Assembly: GCA_002973635.1 (NCBI GenBank)
Contig: CP027224.1
Span: 4,536,501-4,600,500, forward strand
Source of the DNA: Lysinibacillus sp. B2A1
GTDB lineage: Bacteria > Bacillota > Bacilli > Bacillales_A > Planococcaceae
DNA length: 64,000 nt
Direction: 5' to 3'
Shown: one piece after another, positions 13,957 to 24,386 of the stretch
Position numbering within the stretch: position 1 is the first letter of the stretch
Layout of the letters: every line of letters starts with the position of its first letter
Notes under the pieces: model-generated
What the model saw: only the letters and a program-made list of their open reading frames with translations
The model's database searches: none
What the model was told of the DNA's origin: nothing
Translations under genes and position numbers: made by a program

Positions 13957-14541
13957 ATGAAAATATTCTTTAATCGAATGTACAACTATTCATTATTCAT
14001 ACTTCTGATAATACTTTTTATTGCTATTTTATTTTTTAGAGATTTACCTGAAAAGCCGCTGGTTGATGTAATTATTACATCTCTATCAAGCATTATTTCT
14101 GCCTTTATTGCTGCTTTTGTTGCCTTTAGGGTTGCTAATTATCAAATTTCACACAATGAAAAGAAAGAAGAGCTTGATAAAAGAAAGAAATTAGTGAGTA
14201 GAATAAAATTATTAAGACATGAAATTTCTTATAATAAGAATCAATTAAAAATATGTTTAGACCTTGTACCTGTCAAATCTGAACCAGAAATAGATAAAGC
14301 ACTTAGTGAAAATTTGCGAACTGATTTATGGGATACATTAGCTGTTGATATAATTGAAGATATGAATTATGAATTATTTAGTAATATTGTAGAACTATAT
14401 TATAAAATTTCTCGTTTAAAACAAGAAGGTACATTTGAACATAATTTTTGTAATACAACCTTTGCTGAGTGTACAAGCACAAATGCTAAAATTGAAATAT
14501 TTTTAGAAAATCCCGATTCATTTCTATACCCCACTTCCTAA
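13957..14541 (+). CDS. Unknown cargo protein C, two-helix membrane protein
   Basis: 194 residues. Two hydrophobic segments (about 10-26, SLFILLIILFIAILFF; about 40-62, ITSLSSIISAFIAAFVAFRV) are followed by a charged coiled coil (NEKKEELDKRKKLVSRIKLL) and a helical cytoplasmic domain. It starts 13 bases after gene B, behind AGGAG. Two-helix proteins with a cytoplasmic domain are a common effector design in membrane-targeting defence systems, but nothing here proves that role. Confidence 0.65.
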   Translation: MKIFFNRMYNYSLFILLIILFIAILFFRDLPEKPLVDVIITSLSSIISAFIAAFVAFRVANYQISHNEKKEELDKRKKLVSRIKLLRHEISYNKNQLKICLDLVPVKSEPEIDKALSENLRTDLWDTLAVDIIEDMNYELFSNIVELYYKISRLKQEGTFEHNFCNTTFAECTSTNAKIEIFLENPDSFLYPTS

Positions 14542-14556
14542 ATGTGGGGTTTTATT
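14528..14556 (+). terminator. Terminator at the end of the cargo operon
   Basis: CCCCAC and GTGGGG pair around the stop codon of gene C, followed by TTTTATTAT. It closes the A-B-C operon, so the protease gene probably has its own promoter. Confidence 0.8.
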
Positions 14557-14610
14557 ATACACTAAAACAGAACATACATTCTTATTTTATTATTATTGGA
14601 GATGTTTTAT

Positions 14611-15105
14611 ATGAATTGCACAACACACACAGAAGATTTTGTAAAAGACTTGTATCTGAAAATTGGTATCTATCAACCTCAGCAACTAAATTACAGAACA
14701 ATTGCAAATGCTCTAGGAATAAGAGTTTTCCCTGCTCCTTATGATGGCCCAAGCCAAGCGCTTTTTGCTAAAAATATACCTTTCATTTTTTTAGGGAGGC
14801 ATTTAACACCTCAGCAAACATGGCAGGACTTTTGTCACGAACTTAATCATATTCTGCAACATACTGGTAATCAAAGCTATATGCGAAGTACATGGATTGA
14901 CTATCAAGAAAAGAAAGCGAACACATTTATGTATCACGCTTGTATACCTACATTTATGTTGGACGAGCTAATTGTTAACGATTCTTCCCTTACTATTAAT
15001 GAATTACAGCTAATCTTTAATGTTGAATATGAATTTGCTGAAAAGAGGCTTACTCAATATTTTAATAATAAAAATATGCCGAAATGGAATAGTACTTTTC
15101 TCTAA
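14611..15105 (+). CDS. ImmA/IrrE-family metallo-endopeptidase
   Basis: 164 residues from ATG 14611, with GGAG nine bases upstream. The zinc motif is FCHELNHILQH (HExxH, about 91-95), with a downstream acidic helix (DYQEKKANTFMYHACIP) that supplies the third ligand, as in ImmA/IrrE. The family cleaves the CI-like repressor after DNA damage or other signals, and the repressor encoded at 11624 lacks a self-cleavage domain. Adjacent to the integrase gene as in ICEBs1-like and phage lysogeny modules. Confidence 0.87.
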   Translation: MNCTTHTEDFVKDLYLKIGIYQPQQLNYRTIANALGIRVFPAPYDGPSQALFAKNIPFIFLGRHLTPQQTWQDFCHELNHILQHTGNQSYMRSTWIDYQEKKANTFMYHACIPTFMLDELIVNDSSLTINELQLIFNVEYEFAEKRLTQYFNNKNMPKWNSTFL

Positions 15106-15137
15106 CCTTATTGACAATAGAATTGGAGGTGTGAAAT

Positions 15138-16247
15138 ATGGCTAGTGTCACAAAACGAGGTAAAACATGGCAATACATCGTTAGCCGTTATACTGATGGT
15201 AAGTATGATCCTGTCCGAAAAGGTGGTTTTTCTACAAAGAAGGAAGCACAAGTAGCAGCAACAGCTATCGAGATGCGTCTACAAAAAGGTGGAAATGTTT
15301 TAACACGTGATAAAGCATTTATAGAGTACTTTGAGGCTTGGATAGAGAAATATAAAAGCACTAAGCACAAAAACACATACAGGCGCTATCAGGACTCATT
15401 AAGACGTGCTCAAGAGTATTTTAAGGACAGGCCAATTCAAAAAATCACAAGTGATGAATACCAAACATTTCTAGATAACTATGCTAATGGACGTTCAAAG
15501 GAATCGGTACGCAAACTAAATACACACGTTAAAGCCTGTATAAAGGATGCAATTGATGATGGCTACCTTGCCATTGATTTCACTCGTAAAGCCTTAAATA
15601 ATGGCTCTGTGCCAGCTAAAAAGGATAGTGAAAAACATATAAGCTATGCAGAAAGTCAAAGACTATTAAAATATCTTATTAATCACTTAGAAAGCACAGA
15701 AGATTACCTATTATTACTAGGTCTTGTTTCTGGAATGCGTTTTGGTGAATTAGTAGGTCTAACAAAAAATGCTTTTAATTTCAAAGAAAATATTATTAGT
15801 ATTGTTCAAGCTTGGGATTATAGAGGTGGTACAGGCTATACAGATTTAAAAAACACACCATCTGAAAGAACAATTGTAATCGAGGATATTGTCATGCGCT
15901 TATTAGAAGATTATGCGAATCAATTAGTAGATAATGATTTTGGTTTATTTTTCTATGTAGGTGGGAATATTAAGTCCGTAACCAATGAAGATGCCAATAA
16001 AAGGTTAAAGAGTATTTTGAACAAACTTGGTATTCAAGCAATAACTTGTCATGGGCTTAGACATACTCATGCTAGTGTACTGTTATATGAAGGCGTTGAC
16101 ACTCAATATGTATCTGAACGTCTTGGTCATGAAACCATTTTTACCACAATGCATACTTATGCTCACGTATTAAGAGAACTTAGAACACGTGAAGAACAAA
16201 AAGCGATGAGTATTTATAAGAAAATGTTAGATATAAAAGATGAGTAG
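15138..16247 (+). CDS. int: Phage integrase, tyrosine recombinase
   Basis: 369 residues. An N-terminal arm-binding domain (about 1-50, KRGKTWQYIVSRYTDGKY), a SAM-like core-binding domain (about 60-150) and a catalytic domain (about 165-360) are visible. Catalytic residues: Arg in SGMRFGELVGL, HGLRHTHAS (HxxR), LGHET (His) and Tyr in TMHTYAHV. GGAGGTG precedes the ATG. It catalyses integration and excision, and it lies beside tRNA-Arg, the probable attachment site. Confidence 0.95.
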   Translation: MASVTKRGKTWQYIVSRYTDGKYDPVRKGGFSTKKEAQVAATAIEMRLQKGGNVLTRDKAFIEYFEAWIEKYKSTKHKNTYRRYQDSLRRAQEYFKDRPIQKITSDEYQTFLDNYANGRSKESVRKLNTHVKACIKDAIDDGYLAIDFTRKALNNGSVPAKKDSEKHISYAESQRLLKYLINHLESTEDYLLLLGLVSGMRFGELVGLTKNAFNFKENIISIVQAWDYRGGTGYTDLKNTPSERTIVIEDIVMRLLEDYANQLVDNDFGLFFYVGGNIKSVTNEDANKRLKSILNKLGIQAITCHGLRHTHASVLLYEGVDTQYVSERLGHETIFTTMHTYAHVLRELRTREEQKAMSIYKKMLDIKDE

Positions 16248-16320
16248 CGTGTGTAGTATTTGTGTAGTGTAGTTTCATTTTTTAACGTTTTTTAACGGTT
16301 TCTCATACAATTCACTAAAA
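16248..16320. repeat. Short direct repeats, candidate integrase arm sites
   Basis: Between int and the tRNA, GTGTAGT recurs (about 16249-16273) and TTTTTTAACG occurs twice in tandem (about 16278-16299). Arm-type binding sites of tyrosine integrases typically sit here. Function is inferred from position. Confidence 0.45.
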
Positions 16321-16323
16321 GTT

Positions 16324-16368
16324 GAAAAGCCTCACAAACGTTGGTACAAGAACGTTTGCAAGGCTTTC
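16324..16368 (-). terminator. Hairpin between integrase and tRNA-Arg
   Basis: GAAAAGCCT...AAACGTT pairs with AACGTTT...AGGCTTTC. On the minus strand the stem is followed by TTTTC AACTTTT, so it can end the tRNA transcript; it may also serve int on the plus strand. Confidence 0.6.
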
Positions 16369-16401
16369 CATAAATATAACAAGGTTTTCTTAATTGTAAA
16401 A

Positions 16402-16476
16402 TGGCGCCCTCGGAGGGAATCGAACCCCCAGTGCAAGAACCGGAATCTTACGTGTTATCCATTACACCACGAGGGC
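16402..16476 (-). tRNA. tRNA-Arg (anticodon CCG)
   Basis: The complement folds as a complete cloverleaf: acceptor GCCCTCG/CGAGGGC, D arm around GGTGTAATGG, anticodon stem TAAGA/TCTTG with loop TTCCGGT (anticodon CCG), T arm with GGTTCGATTCC, and an encoded CCA. It decodes CGG. The 3' end faces the integrase gene, which marks this tRNA as the probable integration target; the prophage junction would recreate its 3' end. Confidence 0.95.
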
Positions 16477-16680
16477 AATTAAACAAAAAAAAAGTACTCA
16501 CTCTAGGCTTTATGAAAAGCAAGATGTAGATAATCCTCATTTCTTTGAAGCATACCCGCAAAATAGTGAACCGTACTTTAAACTTATGACCTTAACTATT
16601 ATACAAACGTATTGCTAACAATTCAACTATAGAATGCAAAAACAATTTATTTTTTTTATTTCACTTTAGCAGGGTTAATA

Positions 16681-16711
16681 TTTGACCTTCCCTGACTATA
16701 ATGTGTATGAT
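16681..16711 (+). promoter_or_regulatory. clpP promoter with CtsR-like box
   Basis: TTTGACC TTC CCTGACT (16681-16697) matches the CtsR direct heptad repeat with a three-base spacer, the second heptad imperfect. It covers the -35 (TTGACC, 16682-16687); the -10 TATGAT is at 16706-16711 with an 18-base spacer. CtsR repression of clpP is established in Bacillus. The preceding 200 bases (16477-16680) hold nothing else recognised. Confidence 0.7.
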
Positions 16712-16785
16712 AAGGATACAGCTGAAATACAACAGAAGTTTTCAGCAAAAGTATTCGAATTTAGTTTTATTAAGGAGGATTTAAC

Positions 16786-17376
16786 ATGAATTTAATTCCT
16801 ACAGTTATTGAACAAACAAGCCGTGGTGAACGTGCATATGACATCTATTCACGACTACTAAAAGACCGCATCATCCTTTTAGGAAGTGCGATTGATGACA
16901 ACGTGGCTAACTCTATCGTTGCTCAGCTTTTATTCCTACAAGCTGAAGATCCAGATAAAGATATCTCACTTTATATTAATTCACCAGGTGGATCAATCAC
17001 TGCTGGTATGGCCATCTATGACACAATGCAAATTATTAAACCACAAGTGCAAACAATTTGTATCGGTATGGCAGCATCTATGGGGGCATTCCTACTTGCA
17101 GCAGGTGAGCCTGGTAAACGATTCGCTTTACCAAATGCAGAAGTGATGATTCACCAACCACTTGGTGGCGCACAAGGTCAAGCAACTGAGATTGAAATCG
17201 CTGCAAAACGAATTTTATTCCTACGTGAAAAATTAAATGGTATCTTATCAGAACGTACTGGGCAACCACTTGAAGTCATTTCAAGAGATACAGATCGTGA
17301 TAACTTCATGACAGCTGAACGTGCAAAAGAATATGGCTTAATCGACCATATTATGGACCGTAATGACCGTAAATAA
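16786..17376 (+). CDS. clpP: ATP-dependent Clp protease proteolytic subunit
   Basis: 196 residues, normal family length. The catalytic triad is visible: Ser in [11 protein letters not shown] (about 98), His in MIHQPLGG (about 123) and Asp in [12 protein letters not shown] (about 172). AAGGAGG precedes the ATG. ClpP forms the tetradecameric barrel that works with ClpC, ClpX or ClpE in the cytosol. It is monocistronic, with its own promoter and terminator. Confidence 0.98.
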   Translation: MNLIPTVIEQTSRGERAYDIYSRLLKDRIILLGSAIDDNVANSIVAQLLFLQAEDPDKDISLYINSPGGSITAGMAIYDTMQIIKPQVQTICIGMAASMGAFLLAAGEPGKRFALPNAEVMIHQPLGGAQGQATEIEIAAKRILFLREKLNGILSERTGQPLEVISRDTDRDNFMTAERAKEYGLIDHIMDRNDRK

Positions 17377-17384
17377 CTAGGCAC

Positions 17385-17420
17385 AGACATCTCGGATTAA
17401 TTCTGAGATGTCTTTGTTTT
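17385..17420 (+). terminator. clpP terminator
   Basis: AGACATCTC and GAGATGTCT pair, followed by TTTGTTTT, nine bases after the clpP stop codon. Confidence 0.85.
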
Positions 17421-17495
17421 CGCTTTTATTTTGACGTTCTATCCGTTTCATCCATCACTTTGGGGTTTCTATCTGTCAATTCAGTAATAGTACAC

Positions 17496-17526
17496 GAAAA
17501 AACTGCCCAATTTATTGGACAGTCTT
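17496..17526 (-). terminator. Terminator of the yvcI-rapZ-yvcK-whiA-crh cluster
   Basis: On the minus strand ACTGTCCA and TGGGCAGT pair around ATAAAT, followed by TTTTTT, just after crh. Confidence 0.85.
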
Positions 17527-17531
17527 TATAT

Positions 17532-17789
17532 TTAATCTTCTTTTTCGATTAATTCTGCTAATGCTGTAACCGCTTGCTCAGCATCGTTGCCTTCACTGCT
17601 TAAAACAACCTCTGTTCCTTTGGCAATAGCTAAGCTCATTACACCCATAATGGATTTAGCATTAACTTTTTTCTCATCCTTCTCAAGAAAGATATCTGCA
17701 CTAAAGCGATTTGCCTCTTGAACAAATAACGCTGCTTGTCTAGCCTGTAGTCCTAATTTTAATTTGACTTGGACTCTTCTCTCGGTCAT
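17532..17789 (-). CDS. crh: Crh, HPr-like catabolite repression protein
   Basis: 85 residues from ATG 17789 (GGGGAG at eight bases), exactly the length of B. subtilis Crh. Position 15 is Gln (LGLQARQAALF) instead of the PTS phosphoacceptor His, and the regulatory Ser46 is present in KSIMGVMSLAI. Crh is phosphorylated at Ser46 by HPr kinase (encoded here at 33043-33978) and acts with CcpA. It is the last gene of the cluster. Confidence 0.95.
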   Translation of the reverse strand: MTERRVQVKLKLGLQARQAALFVQEANRFSADIFLEKDEKKVNAKSIMGVMSLAIAKGTEVVLSSEGNDAEQAVTALAELIEKED

Positions 17790-17903
17790 TCTCAAAACTC
17801 CCCTTTACTACCGTTCATCTTATTAGTTTTATCTTACCTCACTTACTAGCAAAAGAACAATACGCGATTACGCATCACATTCATACCTGAAAAGTATGAA
17901 AAC

Positions 17904-18851
17904 TTAACCGCCTATCTTTTCTCCACGTCTTAATGCATCTGCTATTTCGTCGATTTTTCGTAAACGATGATTGACACCTGATTTACTGACCGTTCCGCTT
18001 GATACCATTTCACCCAGTTCTTTAAGTGTGACATCTTGATATTCCACTCGTAAACGAGCAATTTCCCGAAGCTTTTCTGGTAATTGATCTAAACCAATGG
18101 AATTTTCAATAAATCGAATATTTTCTACCTGACGCAATGCTGCACCTATTGTTTTATTTAAGTTTGCTGTTTCACAATTGACAATACGGTTAACACTATT
18201 CCGCATATCCCGCAATATACGAACGTCCTCAAACTTCATCATTGCCTGATGAGCTCCTACAATATTAAGAAAATCAGAAATTTTTTCTGCCTCTTTTAAA
18301 TAGGTCACAAAGCCCTTTTTCCGTTCTATTGTTTTTGCATTTAGCTCAAATTCATTCATCACATCCATTAAAGCCTCGCCATGCTCTTTATATAAAGAAT
18401 AGATTTCTAAATGGTAGGCTGACGTTTCTGGATTATTAACAGAGCCGCCTGCTAAAAATGCACCTCGTAAATATGCTCTTTTTTGACCACTTTTTTTAAT
18501 GAGCTTTGGAGAAATTGTATGATTGAATTGAAAGTCGTCTGAGATGATTTCTAAATCAATTAGTAGCTCGCGCGCACCTTCTCTTACACGGCAAATATAG
18601 ACGTTATTTTTTTTCAAACGCATTTTCTTTCGAACAAGTAACTCGACGTTATATGGATACAACTTTTTCATAATCGTGTAGAGTCTTCTTGCAATTGCTG
18701 CGTTTTCAGTTTGTACGTCTAAGCTTAACTGTTTATTCGCAAAGGATAATGAACCATTCATACGAATTAGGGCAGATACTTCTGCTTTCATACAATGATT
18801 GTCTGCTTCTATTTGCGTTAATTCTTTTTTTGTTTCAGAAGCAAAAGACAT
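17904..18851 (-). CDS. whiA: WhiA, sporulation/cell-division DNA-binding protein
   Basis: 315 residues from ATG 18851, preceded by AAGGGGGG. The N-terminus [20 protein letters not shown] is the family start; longer readings are upstream spill. It has two LAGLIDADG-like repeats (about 20-200) and a C-terminal helix-turn-helix ([18 protein letters not shown], ending [20 protein letters not shown]). In Bacillus it affects cell division and chromosome segregation. Co-oriented with yvcK, 68 bases apart. Confidence 0.96.
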   Translation of the reverse strand: MSFASETKKELTQIEADNHCMKAEVSALIRMNGSLSFANKQLSLDVQTENAAIARRLYTIMKKLYPYNVELLVRKKMRLKKNNVYICRVREGARELLIDLEIISDDFQFNHTISPKLIKKSGQKRAYLRGAFLAGGSVNNPETSAYHLEIYSLYKEHGEALMDVMNEFELNAKTIERKKGFVTYLKEAEKISDFLNIVGAHQAMMKFEDVRILRDMRNSVNRIVNCETANLNKTIGAALRQVENIRFIENSIGLDQLPEKLREIARLRVEYQDVTLKELGEMVSSGTVSKSGVNHRLRKIDEIADALRRGEKIGG

Positions 18852-18918
18852 ATCACGTGCCCCCCTTTCAACTTTCAGTTCTATGTATATGCTCATCTTA
18901 TCATATACAATAAGCGCT

Positions 18919-19914
18919 TTATGATTGTATTTTTGGATTGTTTACTTTTTGTTTATAAATATTTGCGTATTCTACAAGCCATTTAGCAACATTTGTCGCA
19001 TTATGACGAACCGTCCCATCTGATCGAATCGTTGCAATGTCGCGCTTAATAACCTCTAATCCCATACTTTCAAGCTTTGCCACATCAAATGTTACAGGTT
19101 CCGCACATTCTTCCATATAAAGCTCCTGTACAGGATGTGGTAATTTCTCTTCATTTACTAAAATAGAATCGATAAAGGAAGCGCCAACATGTTCGTAAAT
19201 TGCTTTTACATGATCTCCTGCTGTATAGGAAATAGTTTCACCCTTTTGAGTCATTAAATTACAAACATAAATTTTTCTTCCTTTAGCTCTTACAACAGCG
19301 TCACCAATTTCTTTGACAAGCAGGTTAGGAATAATACTCGTATATAAGCTACCAGGACCAATTAAAATATAATCCGCACGATGGATTGCTCGTATTGCCT
19401 CTGGTAACGGTTTCACATTTTCAGGCACTAAAAAAACACGACTAATACGTTTTGTAGCCGTTGGAATTTTAGATTCACCTTCGATTGTAGAACCGTCCAC
19501 AAGCTCTGCATGTAAATTAATCTTTTTGTTGGCAGCTGGTATAACACGACCATGGACCTTTAACACTTTTCCCATTTCACTAATGGCATGGTTAAAATCT
19601 CCAGTAATCTCTGTTAAAGCAGTGAGCATTAAATTACCTAATGAGTGCCCTCGTAAATCTTGTGATGCTGAAAAACGATATTGAAACATTTGCTCTACAA
19701 GTGGCTCAACATCTGATAATGCCGCAATAACATTTCGGACATCGCCAGGTGGTGGTATATCATAATCATCTCGTAAACGCCCTGAAGAACCACCATCATC
19801 TGCTACTGTTACAATAGCAGTAATATCAAATGGATGATGCTTCAGCCCCCTTAGTAATGTAGAAAGCCCTGTACCACCACCTATAACAACAAGCTTAGTT
19901 TGCCTTTTCCCCAT
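18919..19914 (-). CDS. yvcK: YvcK/GlmR-type factor, gluconeogenic growth and cell wall
   Basis: 331 residues; the family signature [14 protein letters not shown] (about 11-24) and [14 protein letters not shown] (about 36-49) are intact. YvcK binds UDP-GlcNAc and promotes flux into cell-wall precursors; it is essential for growth on gluconeogenic carbon sources in B. subtilis. Five bases separate it from rapZ, consistent with one operon. Confidence 0.96.
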   Translation of the reverse strand: MGKRQTKLVVIGGGTGLSTLLRGLKHHPFDITAIVTVADDGGSSGRLRDDYDIPPPGDVRNVIAALSDVEPLVEQMFQYRFSASQDLRGHSLGNLMLTALTEITGDFNHAISEMGKVLKVHGRVIPAANKKINLHAELVDGSTIEGESKIPTATKRISRVFLVPENVKPLPEAIRAIHRADYILIGPGSLYTSIIPNLLVKEIGDAVVRAKGRKIYVCNLMTQKGETISYTAGDHVKAIYEHVGASFIDSILVNEEKLPHPVQELYMEECAEPVTFDVAKLESMGLEVIKRDIATIRSDGTVRHNATNVAKWLVEYANIYKQKVNNPKIQS

Positions 19915-19918
19915 TCAC

Positions 19919-20812
19919 TCAATCCTTTCTTCGATTGATGTCACGATGCGTTATAACCGTATTCTCTTTTCCACCTAGATATGCCCCAAAATACTCAGCT
20001 AATGTCACCGAGCGATGCTGCCCACCCGTACAACCAAAGGCAATAACAAGCTGTGATTTTCCTTCTTGTCTATATAGTGGAATCATAAATTCAAATAAAT
20101 CCTTCAGTTTTTGAATAAGCGTTTGTGTATCCTCAAGCGCTAAAACATAAGAGGATACTTCCGTCTGTAACCCCGTCTTAGGACGCAGCTCTTCAACATA
20201 GTATGGATTTTTTAAAAATCGCACATCAAACACTAAATCTGCATCTATTGGCATACCATGTTTAAATCCAAAAGACATAATATTAACCGAAAAAACATGG
20301 TCTGCATCACTTGCAAACTCTTTCGCGATTTTTTCACGTAGTCCCTTAGGCTTCATAGTAGACGTATTATAGACAAAGTCAGCACGCCCTTTAACTTCTG
20401 ATAGCAAAATACGCTCTTGTTGAATACCATCTAATGGTAGGCCATTGACAGCTAGCGGGTGTGAACGTCTTGTTTCTTTATAGCGTCTAACTAATGTTGC
20501 ATCATCTGCATCTAAAAACAATATGCGTGCAACAATATCTCCTTCTTTTATTATATGGTCAAGAGCACCAATAAGAGAATCAAAAAAGTCACCGCCACGC
20601 ATATCCATGACAGCTGCAATACGTGCAGTATTTTTTCCTGAATCCCTGAGTAGGGTTAAAAAAGTTGTAAGTAACGCCGGTGGTAAATTATCAATACAGT
20701 AATACCCTAAATCTTCAAAGCTTTGAATAGCTACTGTTTTTCCAGCTCCAGACATTCCTGTAATAATAACCAATTCATGTGTACTTTGTTGGCCTTCAAC
20801 CACCACTGTCAT
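19919..20812 (-). CDS. rapZ: RapZ-like RNase adapter / nucleotide-binding protein (YvcJ)
   Basis: 297 residues from ATG 20812, chosen because AAGGAG lies five bases upstream; the longer open frame overlaps the Nudix gene. Walker A is [10 protein letters not shown] (about 19-28), and the C-terminal domain carries [11 protein letters not shown]. The family binds ATP/GTP; RapZ in E. coli controls GlmS mRNA decay, while YvcJ in B. subtilis affects competence. The conserved neighbourhood yvcI-yvcJ-yvcK-whiA-crh is complete. Confidence 0.95.
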   Translation of the reverse strand: MTVVVEGQQSTHELVIITGMSGAGKTVAIQSFEDLGYYCIDNLPPALLTTFLTLLRDSGKNTARIAAVMDMRGGDFFDSLIGALDHIIKEGDIVARILFLDADDATLVRRYKETRRSHPLAVNGLPLDGIQQERILLSEVKGRADFVYNTSTMKPKGLREKIAKEFASDADHVFSVNIMSFGFKHGMPIDADLVFDVRFLKNPYYVEELRPKTGLQTEVSSYVLALEDTQTLIQKLKDLFEFMIPLYRQEGKSQLVIAFGCTGGQHRSVTLAEYFGAYLGGKENTVITHRDINRRKD

Positions 20813-20822
20813 GCAGCTCCTT

Positions 20823-21290
20823 TTATTGTTCTTTTGATATTTGTATTTTTTCATGCAATAATTCAAAATCAGTCGTATATTCAAATGTTCCATACTGAAT
20901 GCCTGATTGTGAGATGGCAAATTGTAAATTTGTCCGATCACCTTCAGCCATTGGCAAATGTTTTAAATCCTCTGCTGGGTGCCATGCAAGCTTGCCTTCT
21001 CTAGTTTCATCAAAAGGTGTACCCTCTATATCCTTTGCAACAAATGTATAAAGCATCCATTCATCAACGACTGCATTATTTTCTTTAATAACCATTGTAT
21101 AAACACCCTTTAAATGTGCATTTAATGGTGTGACATTTGTTTCTTCTTGAAACTCACGTACTGCAGCCTCATAGATGGATTCACCGCTCTCCATTTTTCC
21201 ACCTGGAGCAACGTACCAGCCACGTCTAGGCTTTTGAAGTAATAATACTTGACCGTCTTTAACGGCAATTAAATTTGCAATTCTTTGCAT
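20823..21290 (-). CDS. yvcI: Nudix hydrolase (YvcI-like)
   Basis: 155 residues from ATG 21290 (AGAGGTG six bases upstream). The Nudix box reads [21 protein letters not shown] (about 32-52), with all catalytic Glu residues. Substrate unknown; the family includes 8-oxo-dGTP and nucleotide-sugar hydrolases. It is the first gene of the rapZ cluster, ten bases upstream of rapZ. Confidence 0.9.
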   Translation of the reverse strand: MQRIANLIAVKDGQVLLLQKPRRGWYVAPGGKMESGESIYEAAVREFQEETNVTPLNAHLKGVYTMVIKENNAVVDEWMLYTFVAKDIEGTPFDETREGKLAWHPAEDLKHLPMAEGDRTNLQFAISQSGIQYGTFEYTTDFELLHEKIQISKEQ

Positions 21291-21471
21291 AGGCACACCT
21301 CTAATCACTTTGCATTCTATCTTTCATTATAGCAAGACCCAACAATATTTGTCCTCCAATCAGAACTTTAGTGTTTGTCAATTTTCACATTACTCGTATT
21401 CCTAGTAATCATGTTTTGTCATCACCCATGAATCTAATTAGCTACTTACAATTATTAAAATCCTACATAAC

Positions 21472-21513
21472 AAAAATAGGTTGCCCCACCACATTAGGCG
21501 GAAACAACCTACT
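21472..21513 (-). terminator. trxB terminator
   Basis: On the minus strand TAGGTTG pairs with CAACCTA, with an inner GC stem, then TTTTTG. The 330-bp gap between yvcI and trxB otherwise holds nothing recognised. Confidence 0.75.
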
Positions 21514-21639
21514 AAACAAAATAAAAGGGGGATTGCTAATTACACAATATATATTACACCTTTTATATGTCATTCAAGTTACAACAATATTAAAACCGTG
21601 TTAAAAATTGTATTTTTTTCCTTGGTACAATTAATTACA

Positions 21640-22596
<957 letters not shown>

Positions 22597-22772
22597 CTAC
22601 ACAAATACTTTTTTATCCTGCTTAAATGTACAGTAAGACTTCCTCTTTAAGAGATTAACTGTCCATGAAAGCCTGATTGGTTCAACTTCTGTTTGAAGTT
22701 TCACCTGTTAATAACGATAGTAAGTTCATCGTATGTGAAAGTAAAAAGTTATTCAACTATGTTGCTCAGAGG

Positions 22773-24296
22773 TTACTTATCACCATTTGGTAAGAACATT
22801 AAAATTTCATCAATATACTTTGATAAAGTAGCCACAGATACCCCATATTGCTGAGCTATCTCTTTTTTTGTAACCTTGAGCATTCGAGATGAACGAAATA
22901 AGAAATCATTCGCTCCTGCAATAGCTGCTGGATTTGTAAAACGATAATTGCTATTAAGTGCCTGTTCACAGAGAACAAACCACATTTGAAACATTGGTGC
23001 AATGAGGGCTGTAAGCTTCCCATACTGTTCTAGCAAAACTTCTGGCACACTTACTGCTCGTAAAAAACTAGCCTCGACTTTATTCTTCATGTCAAAATGA
23101 TGACCAAGTGCATATGCTAAGAATAATTTTTCGAACGAGCCATATTGCTCAACGTCTATCCATTTTGGATGTGCAATAATTTCTTGTTTATGCGCTGTAC
23201 AGCTCAGTAAAAATAACCCAAAAATACGTTCACTAGTATAATTACTCTCTAGTTTTTCTACAATATAATCACGATCATGCTCTAATGCATCAAGCTCATA
23301 TACATTTTCCTGTTCACGCCAAGGCTCAAAGCCCTCTTTGTCTGGATCTAGCTCTAATAGTTGCTCCCAAGCACTCTTTGAAATTTCCTTATGTCCTGAG
23401 AAGTATGCTGCATGGGATAACCAAAAATAAAAGCCAGCATCCCCTATATAGCCACGCTTTTGCATACTGCGTAACCATTTAAAGGCTAAATCATATTGCC
23501 CAATTAACGCTAATGTTGCACCTAGCTTGTAGCGATGTTCCCAAGTATAAGGCTGTATTTTTACAAGTACATTTAAAAGGTCCTTTAATTCTTCTTCATT
23601 TTTTTCATAATACGCAATAACTGTTAAATTACACAAAGCATGTAAATTCCCCTTATTTTCACGCAAGACCTTGTTTAAAAGTGCCTTTGCCTGTTCCGCC
23701 TCACCGACATAAAAATAAGCAAGTGCTAAATTATTATAAGCTGACCAGAAATCTGGACGATCTTCAATTAATTCTTCTAGAATATTAATAGCTTCGGGGA
23801 AGTCCCCTTTTTCCATACAACGCCTCGCCTGTTCCTGTCGATATAAATCCTCACCAGAACCATCAAGCTCCTCAAAATCATCCTGCTCAAAAGCAACGAA
23901 TTCTAATATTTCTGCCGCCTCATCTGCATAGGCACCCTCTGGCTCTTTTTGCAAATATTGCTCCGCAAAGCGTTTAGCATCTTGTATCATACCAATACAT
24001 CCTGAAACCTCTGCCATATAAAAAATGATTTCTGGATTCTCTGGATCAATTTGATAGGCATGACGAAGAAGATCATACGCTTCCTCAAAACGTTGACCCT
24101 CTAACTCCACGATTGCCAATTGCAATAAGATCATTGGATCATCTGGACTTAGATCTACCGCACGCTGTAAATATTTATAAGCTTTATTCATTTGACCACT
24201 ATTCATTGCTTGAATTGATTTTTTATAATAATAGTCGCCTGTTGGAATGAACGACACGACATTCGTTAGATTCTCTTTTTGATGTTTCTTTTCCAA
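22773..24296 (-). CDS. yvcD: TPR-repeat protein (YvcD-like) with C-terminal HTH
   Basis: 507 residues. At least five tetratricopeptide repeats in the first 260 residues (for example AYKYLQRAVDLSPDDPMILL, AYDLLRHAYQIDPENPEIIF, AYNNLALAYFYVGEAEQAKA). The C-terminus has a helix-turn-helix (VTKKEIAQQYGVSVATLSKY). Cytosolic, function unknown; it lies between trxB and the histidine operon as yvcD does in B. subtilis. Confidence 0.85.
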   Translation of the reverse strand: MEKKHQKENLTNVVSFIPTGDYYYKKSIQAMNSGQMNKAYKYLQRAVDLSPDDPMILLQLAIVELEGQRFEEAYDLLRHAYQIDPENPEIIFYMAEVSGCIGMIQDAKRFAEQYLQKEPEGAYADEAAEILEFVAFEQDDFEELDGSGEDLYRQEQARRCMEKGDFPEAINILEELIEDRPDFWSAYNNLALAYFYVGEAEQAKALLNKVLRENKGNLHALCNLTVIAYYEKNEEELKDLLNVLVKIQPYTWEHRYKLGATLALIGQYDLAFKWLRSMQKRGYIGDAGFYFWLSHAAYFSGHKEISKSAWEQLLELDPDKEGFEPWREQENVYELDALEHDRDYIVEKLESNYTSERIFGLFLLSCTAHKQEIIAHPKWIDVEQYGSFEKLFLAYALGHHFDMKNKVEASFLRAVSVPEVLLEQYGKLTALIAPMFQMWFVLCEQALNSNYRFTNPAAIAGANDFLFRSSRMLKVTKKEIAQQYGVSVATLSKYIDEILMFLPNGDK

Positions 24297-24315
24297 AATA
24301 TTTCCTCCGAAACAA

Positions 24316-24345
24316 GAAATAAGGAACGTATTACACGTTCCTTTA
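24316..24345 (-). terminator. Histidine operon terminator (candidate)
   Basis: AAGGAACGTGTAATACGTTCCTT forms a hairpin on the minus strand followed by a broken T tract (ATTTCTTGTTTC), 40 bases after hisIE. Confidence 0.55.
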
Positions 24346-24386
24346 CACAGTAAACTCTATTATAGCATACAATTAGCAATATGCTG

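Larger units (their letters stand above)
1..16440. mobile_element. Temperate prophage, right part (left end outside window)
   Basis: The modules are in typical temperate-phage order: integrase, ImmA-like protease, cargo, CI/Cro divergent switch, antirepressor, DnaD-type replication protein, ArpU-like late regulator, terminase small and large subunits. All early-to-late genes lie on the minus strand; the lysogeny genes lie on the plus strand. The integrase ends about 150 bp from the 3' end of a tRNA-Arg gene, so the right boundary is probably inside that tRNA. The structural genes and the other attachment site would lie left of position 1. The exact core is inferred, not seen. Confidence 0.93.

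Noticed and set aside
14544..14744. 66-codon plus-strand frame after the cargo operon
   Set aside because: It overlaps the ImmA-like gene in another frame and starts inside a terminator.
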